From NCBI RefSeq assembly GCF_000002985.6, contig NC_003284.9, forward strand, positions 9,424,001 to 9,488,000: DNA of 64,000 nucleotides, written 5' to 3'. The position numbers and the translations under genes are program-made. Source of the stretch: Caenorhabditis elegans. Its lineage: Eukaryota > Nematoda > Chromadorea > Rhabditida > Rhabditidae. Position 1 is the stretch's first letter, and each line of letters starts with the position of its first letter. Below the pieces are notes generated by a model. The model was not told where the DNA came from. It worked only from the letters and a program-made list of their open reading frames with translations, and did no database searches. Positions 40,391-51,400 of this stretch are shown here, one piece after another.

Positions 40391-43289
40391 AACTTCTCAA
40401 TTTAAAGAACAAATTTTTGTTTTTGTTACAAAGCTACCATTGCTGAACTGAGTTGTGCTCAGTAAATTTGAAGTAATTCCGTTTCAGAAAATAACTTATT
40501 TTTTGCTCCATTCTTGTTCCAATCTTAGTTTATTCACTCATTGATCTCTTTGACTTAATATGCTTCTTGATTCTCCTTCTCTCTTGAATAACTTGCTTTG
40601 TAGTTTTTTGTTTGTTTGTTCACTTGTTCACAGCATTGCACTGCACCTTTCTTTGCTTGATTGTCATTGCCTTAATGATTTAAAACCGCACTTTTACAAT
40701 AGCATGAAATAAAATCACTTTTTACATTTCTCAACACACAAGTTCTCAAATATTACAAATGTAGAAAATATGCAATTTTATCGAAATGAGGCAGCATTTG
40801 CATTGACATCGTTGAAGAGTACATATTTTTATTGTTGTATGATTGTTCGATCTAAACTTCAGACAATTGTTTAGCAATCAGAAGTTTAACAACATAAATC
40901 ATGACTCTCCATGCTCCGTGATCAGGAAATGACCCTCTAAACAAGTTAATGATTTGAAATGGTTTATGGGGGAATAATATAAACTTTATTTGTTTTCATC
41001 TAGACTTGATAATATTTGTGTGTCCTCCCGAAACACAACAACAATGCCGTCTGGTGCCCCTTCGACCTATACATAAACAAGGTCACGATCAATAAATGTG
41101 ACGTGTCGAAATTTTCAGAAATGTGTTATTCATCTAACAGTTGCAGAACTTTCCAAGTTTTAGAAAATTAATAATAATTTTTGTAAGTGTTCTTTGGTAT
41201 AGAGAGCATATAGTTTTTTCTGAGAAAAAACTTCGAACAATGTTTTTTTCACTTACAAAAATTTAACAGAACCTGTTGGCTTCAAAGGTATATATTTTTA
41301 GTCGTGTTTCTCTGTAAATTAACTTCTTTCAGTTAAATATCAGGCAGTACAGTCTTTGGGAGAACACTTTGGAATCAACTCAACTCAAAGTATTAAAAAA
41401 ATTAACAATCCGGCCAGCGGCTCTTAGAAATTAATTTTAGAATTATTTCTGCCTTTTAGAATTATTTCTGCCAATACGAAAAGTCGTATTTTACTTTGCA
41501 AGAGTATGTAGTGAAAAGTTGCAACGATTTTTCAAAAACGGAATTCTTTTCCGAAAAAATATTAAGTATGCTCAAAGTATTACTCGTTACGCTCTGTCTG
41601 TTTCTTATAAACTGCTGTACAATGCTTGCCTTGCCTTTTAAGTTCTGAAATGTAAAAAATTAAAAAAAAGTTTTCCTCGAAGACTGAGAGCAAGCATAAT
41701 TTTCGCATTTACTGGATGTCTTGATGTCATTCGTATGTACCTCAATCGTATCCACAATTTTTTTATTTTTAATACACACCCCTTATCAATTCGGTGTGAC
41801 TACTTGCCCAATAAACAAAAATCATACCCACGTAGTACTCTCCAATGGCTGTCGCTTAAATTAACTGGGCAAGAAAATTTAGGCGAAGGGAGAGATACTG
41901 ATGCTGTGGATAAAATATATGAGAATTTTATTGATTGTTTGAAAAATGAGTGAGTACATTAAGTTGACACAATTAAACCTAACCAAGAAAATATTCAACT
42001 TAATATTGTGCTAACTACCTCAATAATTCAATGCAATGAAGTTTGATGTGAGCAGAGTAGGCAGTTGGGCAAACTGAAAGTAGGACAAACTGTGCATACG
42101 GCTACCAATCTTGTAAAAAAGAAAAAGACACATCAAGAGTAATTATTTCTTTAAGTGCTATACTGATTTTTAATCCTTTTGTGATTGCAATACTATTAGG
42201 GATTAGAGATACAGATTGATTTTCGAGAATTACAGTTTTTTGGTCAGGGTCATCTTCAATTTCTTTTTCAGAGTCTGCCTTTTTCATTAGGATTAGCTAT
42301 ACAGGACCAGCGAAAAATTATTTTCTGACAAAAATTGAAAATTTTCGCAGTTATTGCATTTTTTTTTCCAATTTGTAGAAGCAATTTTGTCGGTTTTCCA
42401 AGCCTTGGACAAAAAACAACAACTTTCTACGAAGAAAAAATCTAATTTGAGATTTTATGTTTGAAAAATCTATTCTTCAAATCAAATTTCATTCATTTTT
42501 CTTATGGAAGTTTATTATTTTTAATACGTTTAATGTATCCCGGATATTTTTCGGTTTTAAAATATGTGTTTTCCTTCAAACAAAAAAATTCCGAAAAAAA
42601 ACTCATTTTTTGCGACGAAGCCTCCCTGTTATTGCGTTGTTCTTTTTTTGAAATCCTAGGTCAATAATAAGGACGTGCTACTTGAGTTTTCATAGAATTC
42701 CGGTAAGTTTTTATAGTATCGTAATTTTTTAATGCTGATTAGTTTCAGTGAGTAGGGGGAGCGTGACTTTGTTGTGCTTATGAACTTTCAATGATTTTTG
42801 TCGCTCGTTCATTTTACCGCTCGGTTCCGTAAGATGATATTTTGGCTGAAATCATTGTGACCAATGAAATTATTAAAAAAATAGTGATTACCACTATTTT
42901 CTGTACTACAGTCTTTGTGCCACGGAGATTAATATACTCTTGACCGACTTACTACAGCCGGAGGTGCTTCCACAAGTTCATGGGCTGATAAAAGGTGTCA
43001 TGCAAGTCAATAAGGCCGTCTACAACTGTTTTACATTATGCTCTTGTGTGTAAGATTCTTGCAGGGTAGTTCCAGAGTGTCTGATAAATGACGAGAGCAG
43101 GCAAAATACATTTCAACAAGTCATTTAGGATCAGATGCTATTTATAGCTTTCAAAGATCAGAAGAGAACGGTTTTTTTGGTTTTAATTTGGTTGTATCAT
43201 AATCCGTCGCTTCCTTTTGATGACATTTGGAACGGCGATTAGCGAGTTAGTAGATGTCGAGAACGAAGTGAGTAGACGAGTAGAAGGCA
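40391..43289. other. Intergenic, no supported gene
   Basis: AT-rich. A 72-codon plus-strand frame at 41735-41953 (STLQWLSLKLTG, then DTDAVDKIYENF) distantly recalls the end of DEDD-type exonucleases, but no catalytic motif is complete and no splicing partner is found. Nothing else is supported. Confidence 0.4.
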
Positions 43290-43373
43290 GCGCGGGGAGA
43301 GTGGGTTCGAACCAACGACCCCCATGTGGGTCGGCATGGAACCAGCGCCTTGTACCACTCGGACGCCCCCGCG
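43290..43373 (-). repeat. tRNA-like sequence (type II tRNA or SINE-like)
   Basis: The minus strand carries an A-box-like TCCGAGTGGTACAAGG and a perfect B-box GGTTCGAACCC, with possible acceptor pairing GCGGGG/CCCCGC at the ends. The arrangement recalls Leu/Ser type II tRNAs, but I cannot fold a proper anticodon arm. A tRNA pseudogene or a tRNA-derived repeat is more likely than a functional gene. It is followed by TACTGTAG-type repeats at 43390-43425. Confidence 0.5.
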
Positions 43374-43729
43374 CCGGAAGTGGTCGGGTAATACTGTAGG
43401 AGTACTGTATGATTACTGTAGTTTTCATACTCGATATGTTCTCAATGCTTATCATTTTTATTGGAAAATTACCCCTCCCCACACCAGCTGTATGATTTTG
43501 ATCAATACTTCTCTTTAAAAATGTGCTGATTTGAAGGCCCCAAATATAATAGAACAGCAAAGTCACCAAGGGATTATGATAAAACCAGATCTAAACAAGA
43601 TTTCAGAGGAAAAATGTGGCATCTCTTGCAAATGATAAATCTTTTGAATAACACAATTTAAAAAAACTCAACCAATTGGCCTCCTGTTTTCTTTGAATGA
43701 AAAAATTCTTCGAGATCTCAAAAGGAATG

Positions 43730-43800
43730 GGCCGAACCGGGGATTGAACCCGGGACCTCTCGCACCCAAAGCGAGAATCATACCACTAGACCATTCGGCC
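43730..43800 (-). tRNA. tRNA-Pro (anticodon TGG)
   Basis: The minus strand reads a full cloverleaf. The acceptor stem is GGCCGAA/TTCGGCC, with discriminator C at 43730. The D-arm region TGGTCTAGTGGTATGATTC holds the A box. The anticodon arm is CTCGCTTTGGGTGCGAG, with TGG in the loop. The T arm CCGGGTTCAATCCCCGG holds the B box GGTTCAATCC. There is no intron, and the CCA is not encoded, as usual for eukaryotes. Confidence 0.95.
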
Positions 43801-46448
43801 ACATTTCCCAGTAGTTTCTATTGAATATACAAAGCGAGTGTCTCTCAAATCTCCCGTTCTAACACACACACACACTCTAGTCGTCTGTCTGGCTAACTTG
43901 ACGCCTGGTCACTTTTTTCCCATTTTCCTCTTCTGTCTCTTAACGCATATGTTTGCGGATCGGACAAAAACGCGAAATAAATCATGAAAAATCAAAAAGG
44001 ATTGCGGTAAATCTGAGCGTGTGAACAGGCTCTTTTGATTGTGTTAAGAGATGATGGGGTGAGAAAAGGTGGGAAACGTGTTTGAGAAAGGGCTTTTCAA
44101 AGCGAGGTGGCAAAATGGCTCAATTTCAATCTTGCTCGTTTTGATTTGCTCATCTTTTTATCGGCTTATCTTTGTTGTCTATAAAAATTTTTTCAAGTTT
44201 TTGTCATTTTCAACAAAATTCCACAGGGTCCATCCCAATCTAGAAATGGAAACTAACCTATTTAGTCGCGCAGTACTGTCCGCCTATACAGTAGGCATTT
44301 CGTGGGTACGAGTAATTGGAGGGGCGCGAAATTTGACTAATAATCCAATACTAGGGTGACAATTTAGGTGAAGATGTATTGAGGGAAGGCGAGGAAAGTA
44401 ATATGCGTTCGTCCGTAGATTTGTCATTACATTTGTGACCAAGGCCCGTCTTATGGCACGCAAGAATTTCGACACCCTTCCTTTTTCTGGACTAGATTTT
44501 CCAATATATGCCGAATTCCGATTTGAAAGCAATACTCTATAAATGTAATGTTAAATATGCTCTTGACATTAAAACATTACAACGAAAAATCAATGAACAT
44601 ATGTACCTAATAGCCACTGTTACTGTATTCATGGTTTGCCGTGATTACAGTGAACTTTTTATTTAAAAAGGTTTTTTTCGTAAATTTCATCATAGTTATC
44701 ATTGTCGTTCGGTATCTCTTCTATAAGAACAGTTTTTGTATTTATCCAACAGTATTTCTTACTTTACATATTATACTCTTGCTCTATGTTAGTAGCCCTT
44801 ATCAATTGAGTATTTCCATCTCCTCTCTAGGCCTCAATTGTTATTTGACATTTATATGCTATTGTACATATCATGAGAACAGTGCTCCAAATCTACCTGT
44901 CATCGCATAGGTTGAAGACAAATAGAAAGAATGGGTGCGGTTAAACGTGCACGTGTTCTTCAATCCTTTTTTGTAATCCGCCGCTTTCTAGTTTAGACAG
45001 CGTTAGTTTCATTCTCATTTTCACAGTTTTCAATGTTTCAAATAAAAAAATGGAGAAAAAGTGTCTTCCCTCATCCTCTGTTCATTGTCTGTGAATGCTC
45101 GAAATTCGGAACCGTAAAGTAAACAAATCTCAAAATACCATGAGGTGTTGTGTACTTGAAACGCCTGATGCCTTTTCATGCCATTTTATTGCGAGAGAGG
45201 AGACCAAATACGACTCATCAGGGTACCCTGTTATGTTTGAAGCGGCCGACTCTTTTGTTCATCACCTTTACACTGGTACCAAGTCAGCCTGTAGCTCTGT
45301 AGATACATTATTAGCAAACCGTTCGAAATGTTTTACCTCTTGATGCTTCAGTTGTTTTAAATGTTTCAAAGAATTTCGAGGTTTCACTTATTAAAAATCG
45401 TATTCTTTTCCATTTTGATAACTTGTTTATTTTATTACTTTTATTATCAAGATAATAGGCGTACGATTCCATAATAGTTTTATCTTAAGTTTTAGATTAA
45501 GTTTTACAAATAATTACAATATGTGCCTGAAACAGAGAAACATCAAAAGTAGGTAAGGTTCAAAAGGTTCGAAAATTCGGTGAAACAAATGAAAAAAAAA
45601 CGACTTTTGGGGGGAGTTGAAATTGGGAACTTCGATTTTTGTTGAAAGTTTCTTCTTATCCTTATTTTTGCGTTCAGCACTTATATTCTTACAATCATAG
45701 AAGTTACCTTTGAGTTACTGATTTTTGTCTACCCAAAAAAACTTTTCTCATTTCAGCTCATTTTGTTTGTTTTTCATTGAACAGCTTTTCCGCTTTTATG
45801 GAGTTTTAAATTAAAAAAAAACAATTGAAAGCATTCTTAGGATTATTTAATTACACGTTTTCTTCTTAAATTTTGCAGTTTTGCATTTTGAGTTGCTCGT
45901 TGCCCGTACTCATTCTTTTTTTATTTTCTGTTTCATTTCAAACTTCTTTAGATCTTGCCAATTTCCACCTTGGTTTATTGAAATTATAAAACATGACTTT
46001 CTCTCAAACAATTTAGAGAGAATGACTCAAAATTTTCTAAATTTATGTCTTCGTAATTCAGTAAAAACGGTGGTGTCTGGTAGGCAGGATGATAAAGATC
46101 TCGGAGAAATTTCTTTGCGTAAAGTGCGAAAGCCCTCCAATAAAAAAACGTCCGAGAAAGGAAAATAGGAGGTCATTTGATTTGCGTGAATAAAAACAAA
46201 AACAGCCCAAAAAGACAACAAAACCATTTCGAAGGAACTACCACCATCACCATCCTAAGCTAATTGTTCCTCTTCGCCAGTCTTGGGCGGTAACTCAATT
46301 AGGAATAAAGGCGCGATATTTCTTATTCCATCTAGCTTTTTTTCTGTATCCATTTCTTAATTCCTTCCTTTATTTCACGATGGCGAGTGCAATGGGATTC
46401 GCACTAAAATCTTGTTTTCATCTGTGTTTTTTTACTTTTACCGACATA
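43801..46448. other. Intergenic, no supported gene
   Basis: AT-rich, with a short AC run at 43862-43874. Open frames of 60-96 codons on both strands (for example 45881-46168) show no domain or splice context. Confidence 0.45.
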
Positions 46449-47369
46449 CAGTGCTGGCCAAAAAGATATCCACTTTCAGTTTTTTGACGATTTCGATATT
46501 TTTTCCAATGGGCATAACTTCAAAACTAGGAAAGGTACCAAAAAATTTTCAACTGGTAAAATGTAGCTCGTGATCAGGCCTATGTATTTTTACATGTTGC
46601 AATTATTCATCCATCACATGGCAAGTAATAAAGCGGCGGGCATCTCGTGAGTCCGTTTTTGACGATGATTACTAAAACGACTGTAACTCAAGAAACATAT
46701 TTTTAATGAAAGGTTTGAGAAAGTAACAAAATGTTTATTTAATTTTTCATTGTTTGAACATATCAACTTTGTCCTAAAACCTCCATTTAAAAAAATGTAT
46801 GCGCTGAAACTAGTGTCTCATTAGACACTGTTTAGAGGCTTTGTTCAAAAATCAGGTTTCTTGGATTGAAAATCTTTTTCCGACAATTTTTGTGAAGAAC
46901 TGATGTTGTTATTATATTTGAACTACATATTAACCAATAAACAGAATTCAGAAAAAAAATCTACTATTTTTGAGACATGAGCTCAAGATTACTCTACACT
47001 TCTCTTCTTTAAACTCTCTTGTCTTTTTCAATGGAGGTTTCAGGACGAAGTTAGTATGTTCAAACAATAAAAAATTATATAAACATCGTGTTACTTTCTA
47101 AAAACCTTCCATTAAAAATATGTTTCTCGAGTTACAGTCGTTTTAGTAATCATCATCAAAAGCGGACTCACGAGATGTCGGCCGCTTTATCACTTGCCAT
47201 GTTTTGGGTGAATAATTTAATCATGTAAAAATACATAGGCCTGATCACGAGCTACATTTTACCAGTTGAAACTTTTTTGATAGCTTTCCTAGTTTTGGAG
47301 TTATGCTCAATGGAAAAAATATCGAAATCATCAAAAAACAGAAAGTGGATATCTTTTTGGCCAGCACTG
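46449..47369. mobile_element. Foldback MITE with Tc1 termini, 921 bp
   Basis: The element begins CAGTGCTGGCCAAAAAG at 46449 and ends with the exact reverse complement at 47369. It is flanked on both sides by TA (46447-46448 and 47370-47371), the Tc1/mariner target duplication. The first 25 or more bases match the Tc1 terminal inverted repeat as I know it. The inverted repeats are far longer than in Tc1 (54 bp), about 340 bp each (46449-46790 and 47029-47369), with a centre of about 240 bp. No transposase frame is present. Confidence 0.92.
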
Positions 47370-47371
47370 TA

Positions 47372-48469
47372 GTTTTTTCTTTTCTTTTTTATGCAATGCA
47401 AGACTAGCGGTATAATCAGAAGTTCTGGTAAAAAATGTAGTGAACTTGATAACAGTTCTGTATCTGACAACGTTTTGAATAAAGCTACCAATAAGCTGTT
47501 TTTCAGCTACATCCATTTCGCGTGGTTTTATTTTTTGAACGACTTCATCTTATCCAAAACATCCAATACAGTATTTCTTATTTCTATGCAATACAATTTA
47601 TTTGTTTCCACAATTTAACTTATTTCATATTTATTTAAAAAAGTGCAAAACCTATTTAACGTTTCCTACTTAAATATGATAATTTTCTTGAAAATTATTT
47701 AATATCAGTTCTTTGAAAATGTCAAAAAGCGCTCTGACTACAGTTTCCATTAAAGAAATATGAGAATTCTTGAATAATCACGACAACGCTCAAGCAATTT
47801 TTATAGAGCCCCTCAAATTGTTGACAGTTTCAAATAAAAATGACGAATAGGAAACGGTCATGATCAGAAATGAAATTCAATGAGTTAATTTTCCATGTTT
47901 TTAATTACCACTTGACAATTCGTCGCAACTTATCCACCAACTTTAGCAACTTAAACGCAAACTTTTTCCTTCCGCATGCTATCCGCCAACATTAGCAACT
48001 TATCAACCAACTTGAATGTCTCGCAACTTCAACGCTACCTTTAGCATTTTTTTTCCCGACTAGTAACTTTCTAGCCAACTTTGCTCAACATTAGAAAACT
48101 TTTCAATACAAACTTTTGAGGGCATCCCCAACTTTAACCTATTTTACTCAACTTTAGCAATGTTTTTACCAAATTTTAGCAATTTTCGCGCTTTGCATTT
48201 TTAAAGTTGCTAAATTTGGTAGATAGAAAATTGCCGAGCAACCGTTGTTTTTGACTACGATGATAACATTTAAAATAGGAAGGCCCATCACTGAAATGTT
48301 AATTTTCTCGATTACTAATATTTGTTCCAATGAAGCACGGGTTTTTTTAAGTTCATAATCTATACTCCATATTTCATATCCATACCACATGTCCACTTAT
48401 TTCATCGTCACTTATCTTTCAAATTTAAGTTCATGTTTTCCTGTCTCTCTGAAACCCTTTTTTTGCAGA
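47372..48469. other. Upstream of the first gap-2-type exon; degenerate CAACTTTAGCAACTT repeats
   Basis: From about 47920 to 48185 the phrases CAACTTTAGCAA, AACTTATC and CCAACTTT recur at irregular spacing, a decayed minisatellite. A polypyrimidine run and TTTTGCAG at 48460-48468 precede the ATG at 48470. Confidence 0.45.
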
Positions 48470-51400
48470 ATGAAAGTTATAGACGAAAAACCGGAAGATG
48501 AAGAAGAGGAAAAGGATAGTGGTTCAAAATGTAAAACACCGTCATCTTGCACCAAAAAACGTGTCAGAGAAAAAGAAGAAGACCTTCCACCTATTTGTCA
48601 TGGTTGGCTTATCGTTTGTGGTAAGTGTATTTCCTACTTTCATTTACAAAACTCACTTTCCTGTCTTTGTTCTGATACATTTCTTACTTCTTCTAATTTT
48701 CAACTCCTTCTCTATATCTTTTTCATAATTTTATAGCACTTGCCAAGAAGCTTTGAGAACCAGAAAATGAAAGGAGTAATTATGATAATGACGAAATAAA
48801 AATGTTCTCGTTGCAATCGTTCAGAAGAAGTTGAAGAAAAAAAAGAGACACTTATTCTTCTCAACTACTATGATGATCATTATTGTAGTAGAGGAGGACA
48901 GTGGATAGCCGCCATGTCCATACGTTTGCTAAATACTATATTACCACGACACTTTCACTTCTATCTACTGAATTTTCTTTTAGTGTTCCTGCAAAAGTTA
49001 TACATACGTGATGTATACGAACTTTTTCCCATTTTGCCAAAAAGTAATATTTTAAAAGTTATAGGATCTAATAATTTTGCACGACTTTTTTTCCATAGTT
49101 AATCTGTGCATTTTTACATTTCAAACTAACTAAAATGTAAGCTGACGATCAAACAAATCTTGCAATTTTTCGAGTTACTATTGTTGGCAACTTATAATTC
49201 GCTCTCACCTGTCTTAAGTTAATCTCTCCCAACAATCTCCTAGTCTTCCAGTGTTTTGCAGTTCTAATTTTGACACTTTTCTTAATTTGTTAATTTCTCC
49301 ATGACAAAAAACGTGTTTGAGTGAGGCTTTCTCTAATTTTTATCGGCTGCATTTCACTTCGAAAGTCAAAAGGTTTTTACAATATGAATCATTGACTTCC
49401 CCTTTCCTTATTTCCAATTCTTCATACCTGGTGGCTCTAGTTTTGAGTGAGTCATATAACAACACACGGGCCCCACGGCGGCCCTCTTATTGTTTATGAC
49501 CTCATCCTAAAATTTTACGAAGTGCGGAAAGAAATTAGACGAACAAAAAAACGAAGTCTTCGGAAGAGTGAAAAGAGAAATTGACTCCAAGGAAGAGAAA
49601 AATGAAAACGATAGATTTGCCTCCCGTCTAGCTTCACTTGTGTTTACTTTTGCCTTTTGACACCTCCTCCTTCATGAACCAATAAAATTTTTGACAAGTT
49701 GGATGAATTGAAACCTTCTTCCCCTCTGACTCGCTTCTTATGCATAAGCATACGAAATTCCTTAATACAAACATATTCGTTTCTCATTCTAAATCCGTTT
49801 AAGTAAACAAATGCAGAAACGACTTACAATTTTCTTGTTTCGATTTCAAATCGAATAGGTTTTATAGTTTTGTGCTTTTTTTTGTAAACTGGTTTTCTTG
49901 TTTCTTAAACCAAAATCTATGTTGAAACTGGAAATAATAATTTTTGGTACTTGTGTAGTATATGTTAACCATTTTGAAAATTTTATCGGACTTTTTTCAT
50001 ATTATGCATACGATTAGTGTTTTTCTATACCAAAAAATAAAAATCAGTTTCACGTTTAAATTTAATTATCATTTTTTGAAAATAAGTAAATGGAAACCGT
50101 ATTGGAAAATGTTTTTTGGGGCTGGTATACTACACAAGTACCTAAACTATTAATTATATTTATAAACTTGATATTGTAGTTTCATTTTTGTAATTTGTTT
50201 TTTCTAAAAGGTTTTAAGCCCAGTCATTATTTTTTTTATTAAAACTGTTTCAATTTCTGATCTTGATAGACCTAATATTGTCAATTCCTTCTCACATCTC
50301 CTCCGCCCAAATAGCTCAAACAATACTCTCATTTTGCATATTCTTTTCGCCGACTACCCGCACCACTGTTTGACTTTGCACCTTTTGCTATTAATATTAT
50401 AATATATCCTATAAGAAAAGACATATTCGATATCTTTCAGTGGTCACCGAGAAGAGCGTGTATTAGCACTCGAGTTTCATATTATGCAAAATTCTTTGGT
50501 GTTTCAAAAAGATGCTATTTTATTTCATTTGTAGTTTGAAAATGTACATCCTCGATACACTTCAAAACATTTGACAGTTTGGTAAAAATTAACACTTCGT
50601 CGTTTGTAATAACTCTTATGTGTTCGATCTGAAAACTGGGAATGATTGCAAAAATTATATTACTTTTTGCAGTTTTTTAAAATTAATTTTTCATACTGAA
50701 AACAAGCTAATAAAATATTAATTTAAGCAATAATTTATAGTTATTTTACTACGTTTCATTTCAATAATCAATAATTTTGTTATAAACTATTGGAACTGCT
50801 TTATGGTCATTACTAACAAAAGACAAAGATCTGCGTAATACATATTTTTAACATATCGGTAAATTGGACCCACAATTGCAAACCCTACCTGTAAACTTTT
50901 GAAAAATTATAGTCTTCGACATGCCAGTTCAAAAAAAAAGAGAAACTTTCTATGTTTTAGAAAACATCAAAAAGTCCAACTAATTGCCCTAAAAGTGGGT
51001 CTTTTCTCCGGAAAATGGTGCCAACCTTGACTCTCTTTCCTCATTTCAATCTCCATTTCTTCTCCCGTCTAATTGCCAATTCCACTTGAAACGAATGATT
51101 TTTGTGCGCCTCCGAGATCATTAGTTGGTGATGATCCACACACTTTTTCTCTATCTCAATGGATTTTTTATTTTCTGTAATAGATCATATTTATATACGA
51201 TTTCATTTGTAAACAATTTTCTTTTTACTCTCATCATTTTTGATAATTTAAATTTTTTATAGAGGGTAATCCAACAAAAATGATGAACAAAGAAGTCAAG
51301 TTACCATGGCATGCAGGATACTGTGTTTTTGAACCAAGACAGAGTACAATGAGCTGTTACAAACAGGAATATCCATTTATCGCTGTGAGTTTCAAACAGT

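Noticed and set aside
43183-43569. 128-codon minus-strand frame
   Set aside because: It reads through the tRNA-like element and its flanking repeats, so it is not a protein gene.
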